NCBI GenBank assembly: GCA_902604065.1 | Contig: CACKXF010000011.1 | Span: forward strand, 1-39,846 | Direction: 5' to 3' | From: an uncultured Pelagibacteraceae bacterium | Lineage (GTDB): Bacteria > Pseudomonadota > Alphaproteobacteria > Pelagibacterales > Pelagibacteraceae | DNA: 39,846 nucleotides | Shown here: positions 1 through 7,737 of the stretch, one piece after another | Layout: every line of letters starts with the position of its first letter | How positions within the stretch are numbered: position 1 is the stretch's first letter | The notes under the pieces: generated by a model | Seen by the model: only the letters and a program-made list of their open reading frames with translations | What the model was told of the DNA's origin: nothing | The model's database searches: none | Translations under genes and position numbers: made by a program

Positions 1-1035
1 TTTCCCGAAGCTTACATGCGCAATGAGATTGTAATTAAGAATGGATCTCTCGATCAGTTTTTAATGTCTTTAGTGGAAAATTTAGGAAGAGATGAGATAA
101 CTGCTGCAAGTTATCTCTCAAAAAAAACTTTTGAAATCTTTAGATTTTTCTCAAACTTTAATCTGCCAGGCAAATCCAGAAAAAATGTTGAACATCATTA
201 TGATATTGGTGGTGAAAAGGGAGAAAAGTTATACGATATTTTTCTTGATAAAAAACACAGACAATATTCCTGTGGATATTGGAAAAAAGATACTGAAACT
301 TTAGAGGATGCACAACAAAATAAAATTGATCATATTATAAAAAAGTTAGATATAAAAAATGGTCAAAAAGTTTTAGATGTAGGTTGTGGTTGGGGTGGTA
401 TGGCCCTTGAGCTTGCAAGACAGAAAGGATGTGAAGTAACCGGAATATCTTTAAGTAAAAATCAAATTAATTATTGTAAAAAAAAAGCAAAAGAACTCGG
501 TCTTGATAATCAAGTTTCTTTCAAGCTCGCAGATTACAGAGAAATTATGGGAAAATACGATAGAATTTACTCAGTTGGCATGTTTGAACATGTAGGTAGA
601 AAATTTTATAATAAATTTTTTAAAACTATAAATAAACTACTTAAAAAAGATGGCTCTTTTTTATTACACACTATCGGAGTTGTAGACAAACCTACTCCTC
701 CTAATGAATTTATAAACAAATATATCTTTCCAGGAGGTATTTGTCCTTCATTAAGTCAAATAGTAAAATCTATAGAAAAAACAGGATTAATCGTTGCAGA
801 CACCGAAACATTGATACGTCATTATGATAAAACCCTTTTAAGTTGGTTAGAGAGATTTACGGCTAAAAAGGATTTAGTAAAAGATATGTTTGATGAAAAA
901 TTTGTGAAAATGTGGTCTTTTTATTTAGCAAGTTGTGCTGCAGCGTTTAGATACAGAGACTTAGTGGTATTTCAATTACAAATTGTGAAAAATTTTGATT
1001 CTGCACACCCCACAAGAGACTATATATATTCCTAA
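1..1035 (+). CDS. cfa: Cyclopropane-fatty-acyl-phospholipid synthase (5' end outside window)
   Basis: SAM-dependent methyltransferase that converts double bonds of membrane phospholipid acyl chains into cyclopropane rings. The class I SAM-binding motif VLDVGCGWGG is visible about 120 residues after the first in-window Met. The family motif HYDIG and the YSCGYW segment precede it, and a GMFEHVG segment follows, all in the family's order. The reading frame is open from base 1 and reads FPEAYM into the Met at base 16. Family members are usually 380-400 aa and have an N-terminal domain before this point, so the real start is upstream and the ORF-track Met is internal. The 339 visible residues cover the whole catalytic domain. 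The next gene follows after 26 bases on the same strand and could be co-transcribed. The family assignment is secure; the exact lipid product is inferred. Confidence 0.92.
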   Translation, partial: FPEAYMRNEIVIKNGSLDQFLMSLVENLGRDEITAASYLSKKTFEIFRFFSNFNLPGKSRKNVEHHYDIGGEKGEKLYDIFLDKKHRQYSCGYWKKDTETLEDAQQNKIDHIIKKLDIKNGQKVLDVGCGWGGMALELARQKGCEVTGISLSKNQINYCKKKAKELGLDNQVSFKLADYREIMGKYDRIYSVGMFEHVGRKFYNKFFKTINKLLKKDGSFLLHTIGVVDKPTPPNEFINKYIFPGGICPSLSQIVKSIEKTGLIVADTETLIRHYDKTLLSWLERFTAKKDLVKDMFDEKFVKMWSFYLASCAAAFRYRDLVVFQLQIVKNFDSAHPTRDYIYS

Positions 1036-1061
1036 AAACTGGTATTTAATTAATATCGGTT

Positions 1062-2246
1062 ATGAAAAAAAAAAAGAAAAAGAAAAAAATTAGAATAAAA
1101 TCGAAAATTAAAAGAAATACAAAAAAATTCAAAAAAATCAAGAGGAAGAATAAGCGTTCATTAAAAAAAAAACCAAAAAAAATTAAAAAAAACTTTCGAC
1201 GTAAAAAAAAATTTAAAACAAAAAAACGTTTAATTCTTAGAAAGTCCAAAAGTTCAAAAGAATTTTTTAGAAAAATTATTAGATTACGAGAAAAATTTAA
1301 ATTTAATATAAAATTAGACTTTAATATTGATAAAGCTTTGCAAAGTTTTTTTCAAGGAATAGCAGATAAAATTAATTCGTTCAAACAAGTTGTAGAAGAG
1401 GAGAGAGAGAAGAAAAAATTAGAAGTATTAAAAAGAATGAAACGAGAAAAGGAAGAGATTATCCGTAAAAACAAATTATTAAAACAAGAAGAATTAAAGC
1501 TTAAAAAAAATGAAGTTAAGGAAGAAATTAAATTAAACAAAGAGAGAAAAATTGAATTACGGAAATTTATAAGAGAAGAGCAAGCGCAAGTAAGAAAAGA
1601 GCAAGCAGAAAAGCAAAGATTGTTTTATGAAAAGATAAAATTAGAGAAGAAGATAGATCAATTTAGAAAAAGAGAGGCTTTAGAAATAAAAAACTTAGAA
1701 AAATTTGTTTTAAAACAAGAAAGAGAAAATTATGAAGAGGTTCAAGAAAGAATAGAAAAAATTAAATTAAAATACCAGGCCATAAGAGATCAAAAAATTA
1801 GAGAAAGAATTGAGCAATTAGGTATTGAGGTATCTGACCAGGACACTAGAGCAGACTTGCTAGAAAAAGAAAGACAATTTAATATAGCAAGAGAGAAAAT
1901 TGAAAATAATCTTGAAAGTTATTTCAGGTCAATGTCCTCTTGCGTATTTCAATTGAATCGTAGGTGGTTACCAAAAAAAATGTCGTTACTTAGAGTAATT
2001 GATAGACGATATGAAACATCAGAAATATTTATTAAGTTAGATGAAGAGAATGATGAAAACTGGATTATGTTGGTATATTTAAAAGATAATGATCCAAATT
2101 CTAATATTGTTGTTGAAGACAAAACTAACCCGGCAAAAAATTTGTCCAATGAATACAAGCCAAATGAAATTTTTAAATTTTCAGACTCTCTAGTAGACTC
2201 TCTTACTTCTATGATTGATAGAGAGTATAAAAAAAAATTAAACTAA
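1062..2246 (+). CDS. Lysine-rich coiled-coil protein of unknown function
   Basis: I do not recognise this family. Three regions can be seen. Residues 1-66 are extremely basic: about 42 of 66 are Lys or Arg, with no acidic residue, resembling histone-H1-like or other nucleic-acid-binding tails. Residues of roughly 105-290 form a long charged helical stretch with heptad-like spacing, a probable coiled coil. The last 100 or so residues are a compact, more normal sequence (SSCVFQLNRRWLPKKMS onward) that looks like a folded domain. No signal peptide or membrane segment is seen. The start codon runs straight into an 11-A tract, with no good ribosome-binding site. The stop overlaps the stop of the convergent hydrolase by four bases. 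A DNA/RNA-binding or scaffolding role is only inference from composition. That this is a real gene rather than low-complexity noise is supported by its length and the non-repetitive C-terminus. Confidence 0.75.
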   Translation: MKKKKKKKKIRIKSKIKRNTKKFKKIKRKNKRSLKKKPKKIKKNFRRKKKFKTKKRLILRKSKSSKEFFRKIIRLREKFKFNIKLDFNIDKALQSFFQGIADKINSFKQVVEEEREKKKLEVLKRMKREKEEIIRKNKLLKQEELKLKKNEVKEEIKLNKERKIELRKFIREEQAQVRKEQAEKQRLFYEKIKLEKKIDQFRKREALEIKNLEKFVLKQERENYEEVQERIEKIKLKYQAIRDQKIRERIEQLGIEVSDQDTRADLLEKERQFNIAREKIENNLESYFRSMSSCVFQLNRRWLPKKMSLLRVIDRRYETSEIFIKLDEENDENWIMLVYLKDNDPNSNIVVEDKTNPAKNLSNEYKPNEIFKFSDSLVDSLTSMIDREYKKKLN

Positions 2247-3292
2247 TCTAAAATCTCAGATAATTTTTTTACCTGACCAATATTAAAAATGATTGCATCT
2301 TCATCTTCAAAACCAAATTTTTGAGCATTTTTCTTAAATCTTTTTGGGGGCTCCATAATTGGTTCTAATGAAAGAACTACAGTTCCCCAATGCATTCCAA
2401 TAACTTTTCTACTTTTAAGATCTTTAGCTAGACTTAAAGCTTCTTCCGGATTCGTGTGATAAACAGATTTATCTTTTTTTGGCATTATTGGAAAAAAATT
2501 ATAAGCCCCGATATTTATAAAAGTAATATCAATAGGACCATACTTATTTCCAAGATCTTTATATATATTTCCTATACCCGTATCGCATGCAAATAAAATT
2601 TTTTTATTTTTATACTCAATTAAATAATTGCCCCATAAAGTTTTGTTAGTATCAAAAAGACTTCTTTTAGACCAATGAACTGCTGGTAAAAGCGTAATTT
2701 GTAATTCATCATTTATTTCAATTTTTTGGTACCAATCCAATTCATTCACATCTTTAAAACGATTAAAATATTTTGCTAATTTTAAAGGAGTGATTACCTT
2801 CGCGCTTTTATGTGGAAAATTTCTAACAGCACTTACATCAAGATGATCGTAATGGTTATGTGTCAAAAGAAGAATATCTGTTTTAGGAATCTCCTCTAAC
2901 TTTATAGCTGGATCCACATACCTCTTTGGACCGAAAATCAATGGTCCTGTATTTTTTGAGAATAGAGGATCTGTAATAATAGTATTTTCACCTAATTTTA
3001 TTAAAAAAGTTGCGTGTCCTATCCATGCAACATAATCATTATTTAAATTTTCATTTAAATCTCTTAAAACTTTACTTCTCGGAACCACATGTTCTTTGGG
3101 AAAAGTAAGCTTTATTTTTTTTCTTTCCTCGTTAAAAATTTTGTAAGACCATTTCACATTAGGGTCTCTTTTTGGCGATCCTTCCGGGTTTCTAAAAGTC
3201 CCATCCGCTAAGTGGTGATAAGGTTTTTCTGCCATAAGGTTAGTTGAAAGTATTATATTTATTATAAGAAAATAGACTGAAAATAATTTCAT
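2243..3292 (-). CDS. Exported metallo-beta-lactamase-fold hydrolase (NAPE-PLD/UlaG-like)
   Basis: A zinc-dependent hydrolase of the metallo-beta-lactamase fold. The metal-binding motif HNHYDHLD is at about residues 145-152. Further ligand candidates are H206 (AVHWSK), D237 (ACDTG) and H301 (GMHWGT). The WIGHATFLI opening of the domain is also present. This set is typical of the NAPE-hydrolysing phospholipase D / L-ascorbate-6-phosphate lactonase branch, so a lipid phosphodiester is a plausible but unproven substrate. An N-terminal hydrophobic segment ending near LMA-EK looks like a cleavable signal peptide, placing the enzyme in the periplasm. The start codon shares one base with the stop (TAATG) of a 56-aa membrane peptide upstream, suggesting translational coupling. 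The 3' end overlaps the stop of the convergent lysine-rich gene. Confidence 0.85.
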   Translation of the reverse strand: MKLFSVYFLIINIILSTNLMAEKPYHHLADGTFRNPEGSPKRDPNVKWSYKIFNEERKKIKLTFPKEHVVPRSKVLRDLNENLNNDYVAWIGHATFLIKLGENTIITDPLFSKNTGPLIFGPKRYVDPAIKLEEIPKTDILLLTHNHYDHLDVSAVRNFPHKSAKVITPLKLAKYFNRFKDVNELDWYQKIEINDELQITLLPAVHWSKRSLFDTNKTLWGNYLIEYKNKKILFACDTGIGNIYKDLGNKYGPIDITFINIGAYNFFPIMPKKDKSVYHTNPEEALSLAKDLKSRKVIGMHWGTVVLSLEPIMEPPKRFKKNAQKFGFEDEDAIIFNIGQVKKLSEILD

Positions 3293-3462
3293 TAATTTTT
3301 TTTATTTTTTGTTTTATCATTTATTTTTTTTCCATATTCCTTTATTTTTTCCCACTCATTTGATGTTTTCGAATCGCTCTCAGCTTTTTTGCTTATGAGT
3401 AAAGGTAGCACAATTAATATTCCAAATATTAAAATGATAGCAATAATAAGGGATAATGACAT
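3292..3462 (-). CDS. Small single-span membrane protein, 56 aa (not in the ORF track)
   Basis: Read directly from the minus strand: ATG at 3462, stop TAA at 3294-3292, giving MSLSLIIAIILIFGILIVLP followed by a charged, Lys-rich tail. The first 24 residues form one hydrophobic segment with few polar residues; the remaining 32 are cytoplasm-like. Its TAA overlaps the ATG of the downstream hydrolase by one base, the same coupling used elsewhere in this window, which supports it being a real gene. A perfect palindrome spans its start codon and its weak AAGGG ribosome-binding site (see separate entry). Function unknown. It could be a partner or membrane anchor for the exported hydrolase, which is inference from position only. 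Confidence 0.6.
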   Translation of the reverse strand: MSLSLIIAIILIFGILIVLPLLISKKAESDSKTSNEWEKIKEYGKKINDKTKNKKN

Positions 3463-3473
3463 TATCCCTTATT
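3445..3473 (-). promoter_or_regulatory. Perfect 14-bp inverted repeat over a start codon
   Basis: The arms AATAAGGGATAATG and CATTATCCCTTATT are exact reverse complements separated by one base. The right arm, read on the minus strand, contains the purine-rich AAGGG and the ATG of the 56-aa membrane protein. In RNA, steric limits would leave a loop of at least three bases and a stem of about 13 bp that hides the ribosome-binding site and start codon. As DNA it is equally a symmetric protein-binding site. A T-rich stretch follows it on the plus strand, but no plus-strand gene ends nearby, so a terminator reading is unlikely. Confidence 0.6.
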
Positions 3474-3502
3474 AGCACACTTTTGTTTTTTTTATAAATA
3501 AT

Positions 3503-3706
3503 TTAACTATTTAAACAATGTTTTTTATTGATTCTCTTATCAAAGTCCTTGATTGCTTCTTTTGAGACAAACCAGATAAAAGAGGACTCTTGAATCTGTT
3601 TTGAGTCCGCAACAGTACATTTTTTGCCTAATTTTATTTTTGCTACATTACCACTGGCACAGTTTGTCAACATAAGCAGTAAAGCTGCAATTGATAGTAT
3701 TTTCAT
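3503..3706 (-). CDS. Small lipoprotein, 67 aa
   Basis: The N-terminus is a short lipoprotein signal: a Lys, a hydrophobic run (ILSIAALLLML) and a lipobox LTNC with the lipidated Cys at residue 16, followed by Ala-Ser. The mature part is about 50 residues, basic, and contains two further Cys residues (CTV and HCLN) that could form a disulfide in the periplasm. I do not recognise the family. It is the first gene of a minus-strand group that continues to the 56-aa membrane protein 40 bases downstream and then the metallo-hydrolase. Residue 18 onward (SGNVAKIKLG) shows no Asp at +2, so sorting to the outer membrane would be expected under the E. coli rule. Confidence 0.7.
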   Translation of the reverse strand: MKILSIAALLLMLTNCASGNVAKIKLGKKCTVADSKQIQESSFIWFVSKEAIKDFDKRINKKHCLNS

Positions 3707-3751
3707 AATACTTTACTTAAATATAAATTTGGCAAATAGGTTGTCGTAAAA

Positions 3752-3779
3752 TTGTTCAAAATAAGAGTAATATTATAGT
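3752..3779 (+). promoter_or_regulatory. Candidate sigma-70 promoter for the thioesterase gene
   Basis: TTGTTC and TATAGT are separated by 16 bases, ending 38 bases before the ATG of the thioesterase gene. The -10 matches the consensus in five of six positions and the -35 in four of six. In DNA this AT-rich such matches occur by chance, so confidence is low. Confidence 0.35.
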
Positions 3780-3817
3780 AAGTTGAAGTTATAACAATAA
3801 ATACATATATTCTTGGA

Positions 3818-4207
3818 ATGGATCACAAATTCAAAGTTAGAATATATTATGAGGATACTGATGCAGGACAAGTAGTATTCTATGCTAATTATTTTAAATT
3901 TACTGAGAGGGCTAGAACAGAACTTATCTATGAAAAACTAAAACTCAAACACCTAGAATTGAAAGATAAATTTGATGTCATTTTTGTGGTTAAGTCTTTG
4001 TCATGCAAATATATAGCACCAGCTAAATTTGAAGATGATTTACTGGTTGTTACAAAAATTTTAGAAAAAACCCCGGTGAGATTGATGTTTGAACAGAATA
4101 TAGAAAAAGCTAATAAACTGATTTTTAAATCTACAATTGAACTAGCGGTAGTTTCTTCAAAAGGTAAAATTACTAAGCTGCCAGACGAACTTTTGTCCTT
4201 AATTTAA
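3818..4207 (+). CDS. ybgC: Hotdog-fold acyl-CoA thioesterase, YbgC/4HBT family
   Basis: A 129-aa thioesterase of the 4-hydroxybenzoyl-CoA thioesterase family, hydrolysing acyl-CoA or acyl-ACP thioesters. The active-site region YYEDTDAGQVVFYANY at residues 10-25 contains the catalytic Asp (D15), and FTERARTE follows as in the YbgC subgroup. The length is normal for the family. YbgC usually accompanies tolQRAB-pal, which is not within this window; here it stands in front of purE and purK, 53 bases upstream. A possible promoter lies 38 bases before the start. The family is secure; the physiological substrate is not visible from the sequence. Confidence 0.88.
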   Translation: MDHKFKVRIYYEDTDAGQVVFYANYFKFTERARTELIYEKLKLKHLELKDKFDVIFVVKSLSCKYIAPAKFEDDLLVVTKILEKTPVRLMFEQNIEKANKLIFKSTIELAVVSSKGKITKLPDELLSLI

Positions 4208-4260
4208 TTTTTTATTAAATGCTAGCTTGTAATTTTCAAAAAAATTGTTAAAAATATTCT

Positions 4261-4743
4261 GTGAAAGCAAATTCTCCAAATAAAGTAGCTATTATAATGG
4301 GTAGTAAAAATGACTATCCTGTAATGAGAGATTGTGAGCAAATTTTAAAAAAATTTAAGGTTAAAAATGAAGTTTTAATTGTAAGCGCACATAGAACTCC
4401 AGAAAGACTTTTTAAATTTGCAAAAAATGCACATAAAAATTATTCCGTTATTTGTGCTGGAGCAGGACGAGCGGCCCACCTAGCGGGAATGTGTGCTTCT
4501 TTAACAAAAATCCCAGTAATTGGAGTTCCGATCAAAGATAAAAAGACCGACGGAATTTCTGCTCTATTTTCAGTTTCAGAAATGCCAAATGGAATACCGG
4601 TAGCTACTACTGCTATTAATGGAGCACTGAATGCTGGATTACTCGCAATTTCAATAATTGCATTACAAGACAAAAAAGTCAGACTTAAACTTGAAAGTTA
4701 TAGAGTTAAACAAACTAAATCTGTGAAAAAAAAACCAAGATAA
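4261..4743 (+). CDS. purE: N5-carboxyaminoimidazole ribonucleotide mutase PurE
   Basis: Purine biosynthesis enzyme that isomerises N5-CAIR, the PurK product, to CAIR. The signature segments are all present: IIMGSKNDYP near residue 11, SAHRTPE at 42-48, the glycine-rich AGAGRAAHLAGM and PVIGVP. The usual bacterial length of about 160 aa fits the GTG start at 4261; the next Met (in IMGSKND) would remove the first strand of the fold, so GTG is preferred. The stop TAA is followed immediately by the purK ATG. The C-terminus ends in a Lys-rich tail. It belongs to the class I (PurK-dependent) type, consistent with purK next door. Confidence 0.95.
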   Translation: MKANSPNKVAIIMGSKNDYPVMRDCEQILKKFKVKNEVLIVSAHRTPERLFKFAKNAHKNYSVICAGAGRAAHLAGMCASLTKIPVIGVPIKDKKTDGISALFSVSEMPNGIPVATTAINGALNAGLLAISIIALQDKKVRLKLESYRVKQTKSVKKKPR

Positions 4744-5790
4744 ATGTCAAAATTTATTCGTTTAGGAGTAATTGGTGGAGGTCAACTAGGTTCGCTTTTA
4801 TGCACCGCTGCAAAAAAGTTAAAAGTGGAAACAATTGTTCTATCAGATGACAAAGATGGCCCAGCACAAAAATTTTGTGATCATTTTATTTATAGTAAAT
4901 ATGAAAATAATGAAAAATTAAAAGAATTTATCAGCAAAGTTGACGTTGTAACCTATGAATTTGAAAATATTCCTTTTAATTTTTTGAACTTAATTGAAAA
5001 AGAGAAAAAAGTTTTACCTTATCCAAAAATTAATAAAATTGCTCAAAATAGAAAACTTGAAAAGACTTTTGTTAATAAACTAGGAATTAATACAACGAAT
5101 TGGGTTTACATAAAATCAGCTGAAGATATAAAAAAAAATCAACAACTACTACCAGGAATACTTAAGTCAAACACACTAGGTTACGATGGTAAAGGTCAAT
5201 TTGTTATTAATTCTTTAGATGATGTAAAACAAAATTGGTGTTTTACATCTGATTATATTTTAGAAAAAAAAGTTAATTTAAAAAAAGAAATTTCAGTTGT
5301 AATTGCTAGATATATAGACGGTACATTATCATATTATGAACCTATCGAGAATGTTCATAAAGATCAGATTTTATATAAATCAAAAATACCTGCTGATATA
5401 AGTGATAAAATTTTTAAAGATGCAATTAATAATGCAAAAAAAATTGCAGAAAATTTTTCATATATAGGTGTTCTAACTGTAGAATTTTTTATTACAGAAA
5501 ATGATGAATTATTGGTAAATGAAATCGCTCCACGTTTTCACAACTCAGGCCATCTTACTATTGAAGCATTTAATATCTCTCAATTTGAAAATCATATTAG
5601 AGCAGTTTGTGATTTAGGGTCAAAACCTATTAAAAAAATTTCAAATGCAGAAATGTACAATGTTTTAGGTTTTGAAATTCAGGATTTTAAAAAAAAAGCT
5701 TTTAAGAAAAATGAATTTTTTCATGACTATTTAAAGAAAGAACCCAGGGCAGGAAGAAAAATGGGTCATCTTACAATATTTAAAGATTAA
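4744..5790 (+). CDS. purK: N5-carboxyaminoimidazole ribonucleotide synthetase PurK
   Basis: ATP-grasp ligase that makes N5-CAIR from AIR, bicarbonate and ATP. The N-terminal nucleotide-fold motif GVIGGGQLG is at residues 8-16. VVTYEFENIP is present near residue 70, the ATP-grasp core GYDGKGQ follows in the middle, and LVNEIAPRFHNSGH carries the metal-binding and substrate-binding residues near residue 257. The 348-aa length is normal. It starts directly after the purE stop with no gap, so the two are one transcription unit. Its stop abuts the stop of the convergent dioxygenase gene with no spacer base. Confidence 0.95.
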   Translation: MSKFIRLGVIGGGQLGSLLCTAAKKLKVETIVLSDDKDGPAQKFCDHFIYSKYENNEKLKEFISKVDVVTYEFENIPFNFLNLIEKEKKVLPYPKINKIAQNRKLEKTFVNKLGINTTNWVYIKSAEDIKKNQQLLPGILKSNTLGYDGKGQFVINSLDDVKQNWCFTSDYILEKKVNLKKEISVVIARYIDGTLSYYEPIENVHKDQILYKSKIPADISDKIFKDAINNAKKIAENFSYIGVLTVEFFITENDELLVNEIAPRFHNSGHLTIEAFNISQFENHIRAVCDLGSKPIKKISNAEMYNVLGFEIQDFKKKAFKKNEFFHDYLKKEPRAGRKMGHLTIFKD

Positions 5791-6588
5791 TTATTGAATA
5801 GTTATTCTAAACATTTTCCTGTCGCCATTAAATGTTGTTGCAGCGTGAAGCATAGAACGATTTGACCATAGAGCTATGTCACCTTTCTTCCAACCAAAAC
5901 TAAATGAAAAATCTTTTTTAATTTGATGAGATGATAAATAATTAATTAATTCCTGCTGCTCTGACGTCAAATCAACTATTCCAACAACATGACCAGGTGA
6001 GCAATAAATTGTTTTTCTGCCTTCAATAGATTGAACTAATTTATGTTCAGACTTTATTTCTTTTGTACCACTAGTGCCATGATCTACCATCCTTAATTCT
6101 CGTGTTTGTGCTATTTTTCCTTGAGAAGAAAAAATACCTTTTAAATTTTCAATCTTATCTTTCATATCTTTTGGTAGTGCTTCATAAGCAAGAAATTGGT
6201 TATAAAATAGAGTGTTTCCTTTTCCTTCATCAGGAACTTCAATTGCTTGTAAAAAAGTAAATCTAGGAGGATTTTCTAAATAGGAAGAGTCTGTGTGAGG
6301 ACCTTCTCCAAAACTTTTTCCAGTATCAGTTTTTTTTCTCTCTATGACGTAAATATCTTTATAATCATTGTGCGGTTTCAGCATAGGATATTTCGCTGGA
6401 GTCCCGAAATTTGATGAAAAATTGATATACTCTGAGGGATTTAGGTTTTGATTTTTAAAAAAAAGTACTCCATAGTTGTTGAGTAAATTTTTTATTTCGT
6501 CAATTTGTTCTTTTTTTACAGTTTTTAAGTCAGTATAGATAAAGCATCCGACTTTATTGTTTGTTGCTTCAAATTTTATTTCAGTCAT
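5791..6588 (-). CDS. TauD/TfdA-family 2-oxoglutarate-dependent dioxygenase
   Basis: A non-haem Fe(II) dioxygenase that couples 2-oxoglutarate decarboxylation to hydroxylation of an organic substrate. The iron facial triad is visible: H98 and D100 in GPHTDSSY, and H248 in SMLHAATT. R261 in MFRITIQ is placed to bind 2-oxoglutarate. The length of 265 aa is close to TauD (283) and related enzymes. The substrate cannot be read from the sequence; taurine or another sulfonate, or a small carboxylate, are the usual options, and no ssuABC/tauABC transporter genes are nearby. The next gene on the same strand ends 23 bases before its start. Confidence 0.85.
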   Translation of the reverse strand: MTEIKFEATNNKVGCFIYTDLKTVKKEQIDEIKNLLNNYGVLFFKNQNLNPSEYINFSSNFGTPAKYPMLKPHNDYKDIYVIERKKTDTGKSFGEGPHTDSSYLENPPRFTFLQAIEVPDEGKGNTLFYNQFLAYEALPKDMKDKIENLKGIFSSQGKIAQTRELRMVDHGTSGTKEIKSEHKLVQSIEGRKTIYCSPGHVVGIVDLTSEQQELINYLSSHQIKKDFSFSFGWKKGDIALWSNRSMLHAATTFNGDRKMFRITIQ

Positions 6589-6611
6589 AGAAAATTTTAA
6601 ACTAAATTATA

Positions 6612-7247
6612 TCAATTTGGCAATGGGTTAATTAGCTCTTTATAATTATTTTTTGGGTTATTAATCTCAAGTCCTATTTGATAATAATCGAGCTTAGGTG
6701 GCTTGATAGATTGTAAAACCTCATAGGCATTGTTTTTTAGATTCAAATAGTCATTTATCTTAGATTTATTTATTATTAATGGTTGACGGTTGTGAATCTT
6801 AGAATTGTCACCATCTGCTTCTCTTGTGATAATGCTAAATTGATTATTTTCAAAAACTCCAGCAAAATACATTAAGTCATTTTCATTTTTAAATTTAAAA
6901 CAATATGGAATTTTTTTATTTTCTTCAGATTTTGACCATTCATAAAAATAACTACAAGGTACCAACAATCTATTTTTCGAAATTAATTTTTTAAAATAGG
7001 GTTTGGTCAAACTTTCAAATCTTGTATTATGTAGGCGTCTAAAACCCTCTTTATCTTTAGCCCAACCAGGTAAAATACTCCAATGACAAAGCTCTAAAGC
7101 ACGTCCGTTGCTGTATTTTTTTATTACGGCTACTTCTTGTCCAGGACTTATATTAAAATTATTTATGTTATCTACTTTTCCAATTACAGTTTTAACTATA
7201 TCCGAAGTTGCCTTAATTATATTGGTTTGAGCAAATCTTCCACACAT
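6612..7247 (-). CDS. yedK: SRAP-family abasic-site crosslinking protein (YedK/HMCES)
   Basis: Protects abasic sites in single-stranded DNA by forming a thiazolidine crosslink through its N-terminal Cys. The sequence begins MCGRFAQ, so removal of Met exposes Cys2. The other conserved active-site residues are visible: N75 in NTRFE, E103 in FYEW and H152 in IHNRQP. The length of 211 aa matches the family. The start at MCGRF is fixed by the mechanism. It follows a small membrane protein gene by seven bases. No LexA-type operator was identified in front of it. Confidence 0.92.
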   Translation of the reverse strand: MCGRFAQTNIIKATSDIVKTVIGKVDNINNFNISPGQEVAVIKKYSNGRALELCHWSILPGWAKDKEGFRRLHNTRFESLTKPYFKKLISKNRLLVPCSYFYEWSKSEENKKIPYCFKFKNENDLMYFAGVFENNQFSIITREADGDNSKIHNRQPLIINKSKINDYLNLKNNAYEVLQSIKPPKLDYYQIGLEINNPKNNYKELINPLPN

Positions 7248-7254
7248 TGAAAAC

Positions 7255-7701
7255 TTATTTTACAAATTCTTTTATTCTTTCTAAAGTTGACTTGACTGGA
7301 CCGTCATATTCTATTGAATAAGAATTAGTTCTTGTAAGGACATCAATACCCTTTGTAAAAATAAAAATAAAAAACAATATAAAAAAAACAACAAATATTT
7401 TTGCTGGATTATAATTTCCTGTTTCAAATACACTTTTTTGTTCGACTTTAGCTTTGTGAAAAAATTTAAAAGTAATATATACAGCTATTATTAATCCTAT
7501 ATGTGCTAGCACTACTCCGGCCCAACCCCATATAAAACTAGTTAAACTAAATACGTATAGACTGAAAACAGTTGACCATACAAAAGATAATACAATTAAA
7601 ATTTGAAGCCTAACAGTTTTTGGAAGCGATCTTAAATCATTCTTTGAATCGTCAAACATAATATTTGCACAAGATATCATCCAATTTTTTATACTTTCCA
7701 T
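7255..7701 (-). CDS. Three-span membrane protein of unknown function
   Basis: 148 aa, not recognised. Three hydrophobic segments are visible at about residues 33-54, 57-80 and 102-119, the last being a Phe/Ile-rich run. A short soluble N-terminus has a Cys, and the C-terminus of about 28 residues ends in VKSTLERIKEFVK, probably amphipathic. It lies between the flavoprotein gene upstream (36 bases) and the SRAP gene downstream (seven bases) on the same strand, so co-transcription is likely. No enzymatic motif is seen. Confidence 0.7.
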   Translation of the reverse strand: MESIKNWMISCANIMFDDSKNDLRSLPKTVRLQILIVLSFVWSTVFSLYVFSLTSFIWGWAGVVLAHIGLIIAVYITFKFFHKAKVEQKSVFETGNYNPAKIFVVFFILFFIFIFTKGIDVLTRTNSYSIEYDGPVKSTLERIKEFVK

Positions 7702-7737
7702 AATTAATTTATATACTTTTTAGATAAAAATTAAAAT

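Noticed and set aside
1046-1249. Minus-strand 67-aa Phe/Leu-rich ORF
   Set aside because: It is the mirror of the lysine-rich AAA codons of the real plus-strand gene; no start signal.
3445-3500. Rho-independent terminator on the plus strand (palindrome followed by T-rich sequence)
   Set aside because: No plus-strand gene ends within 1 kb upstream, and the T-rich stretch begins only after a gap; an initiation-site hairpin for the minus-strand ORF fits better.
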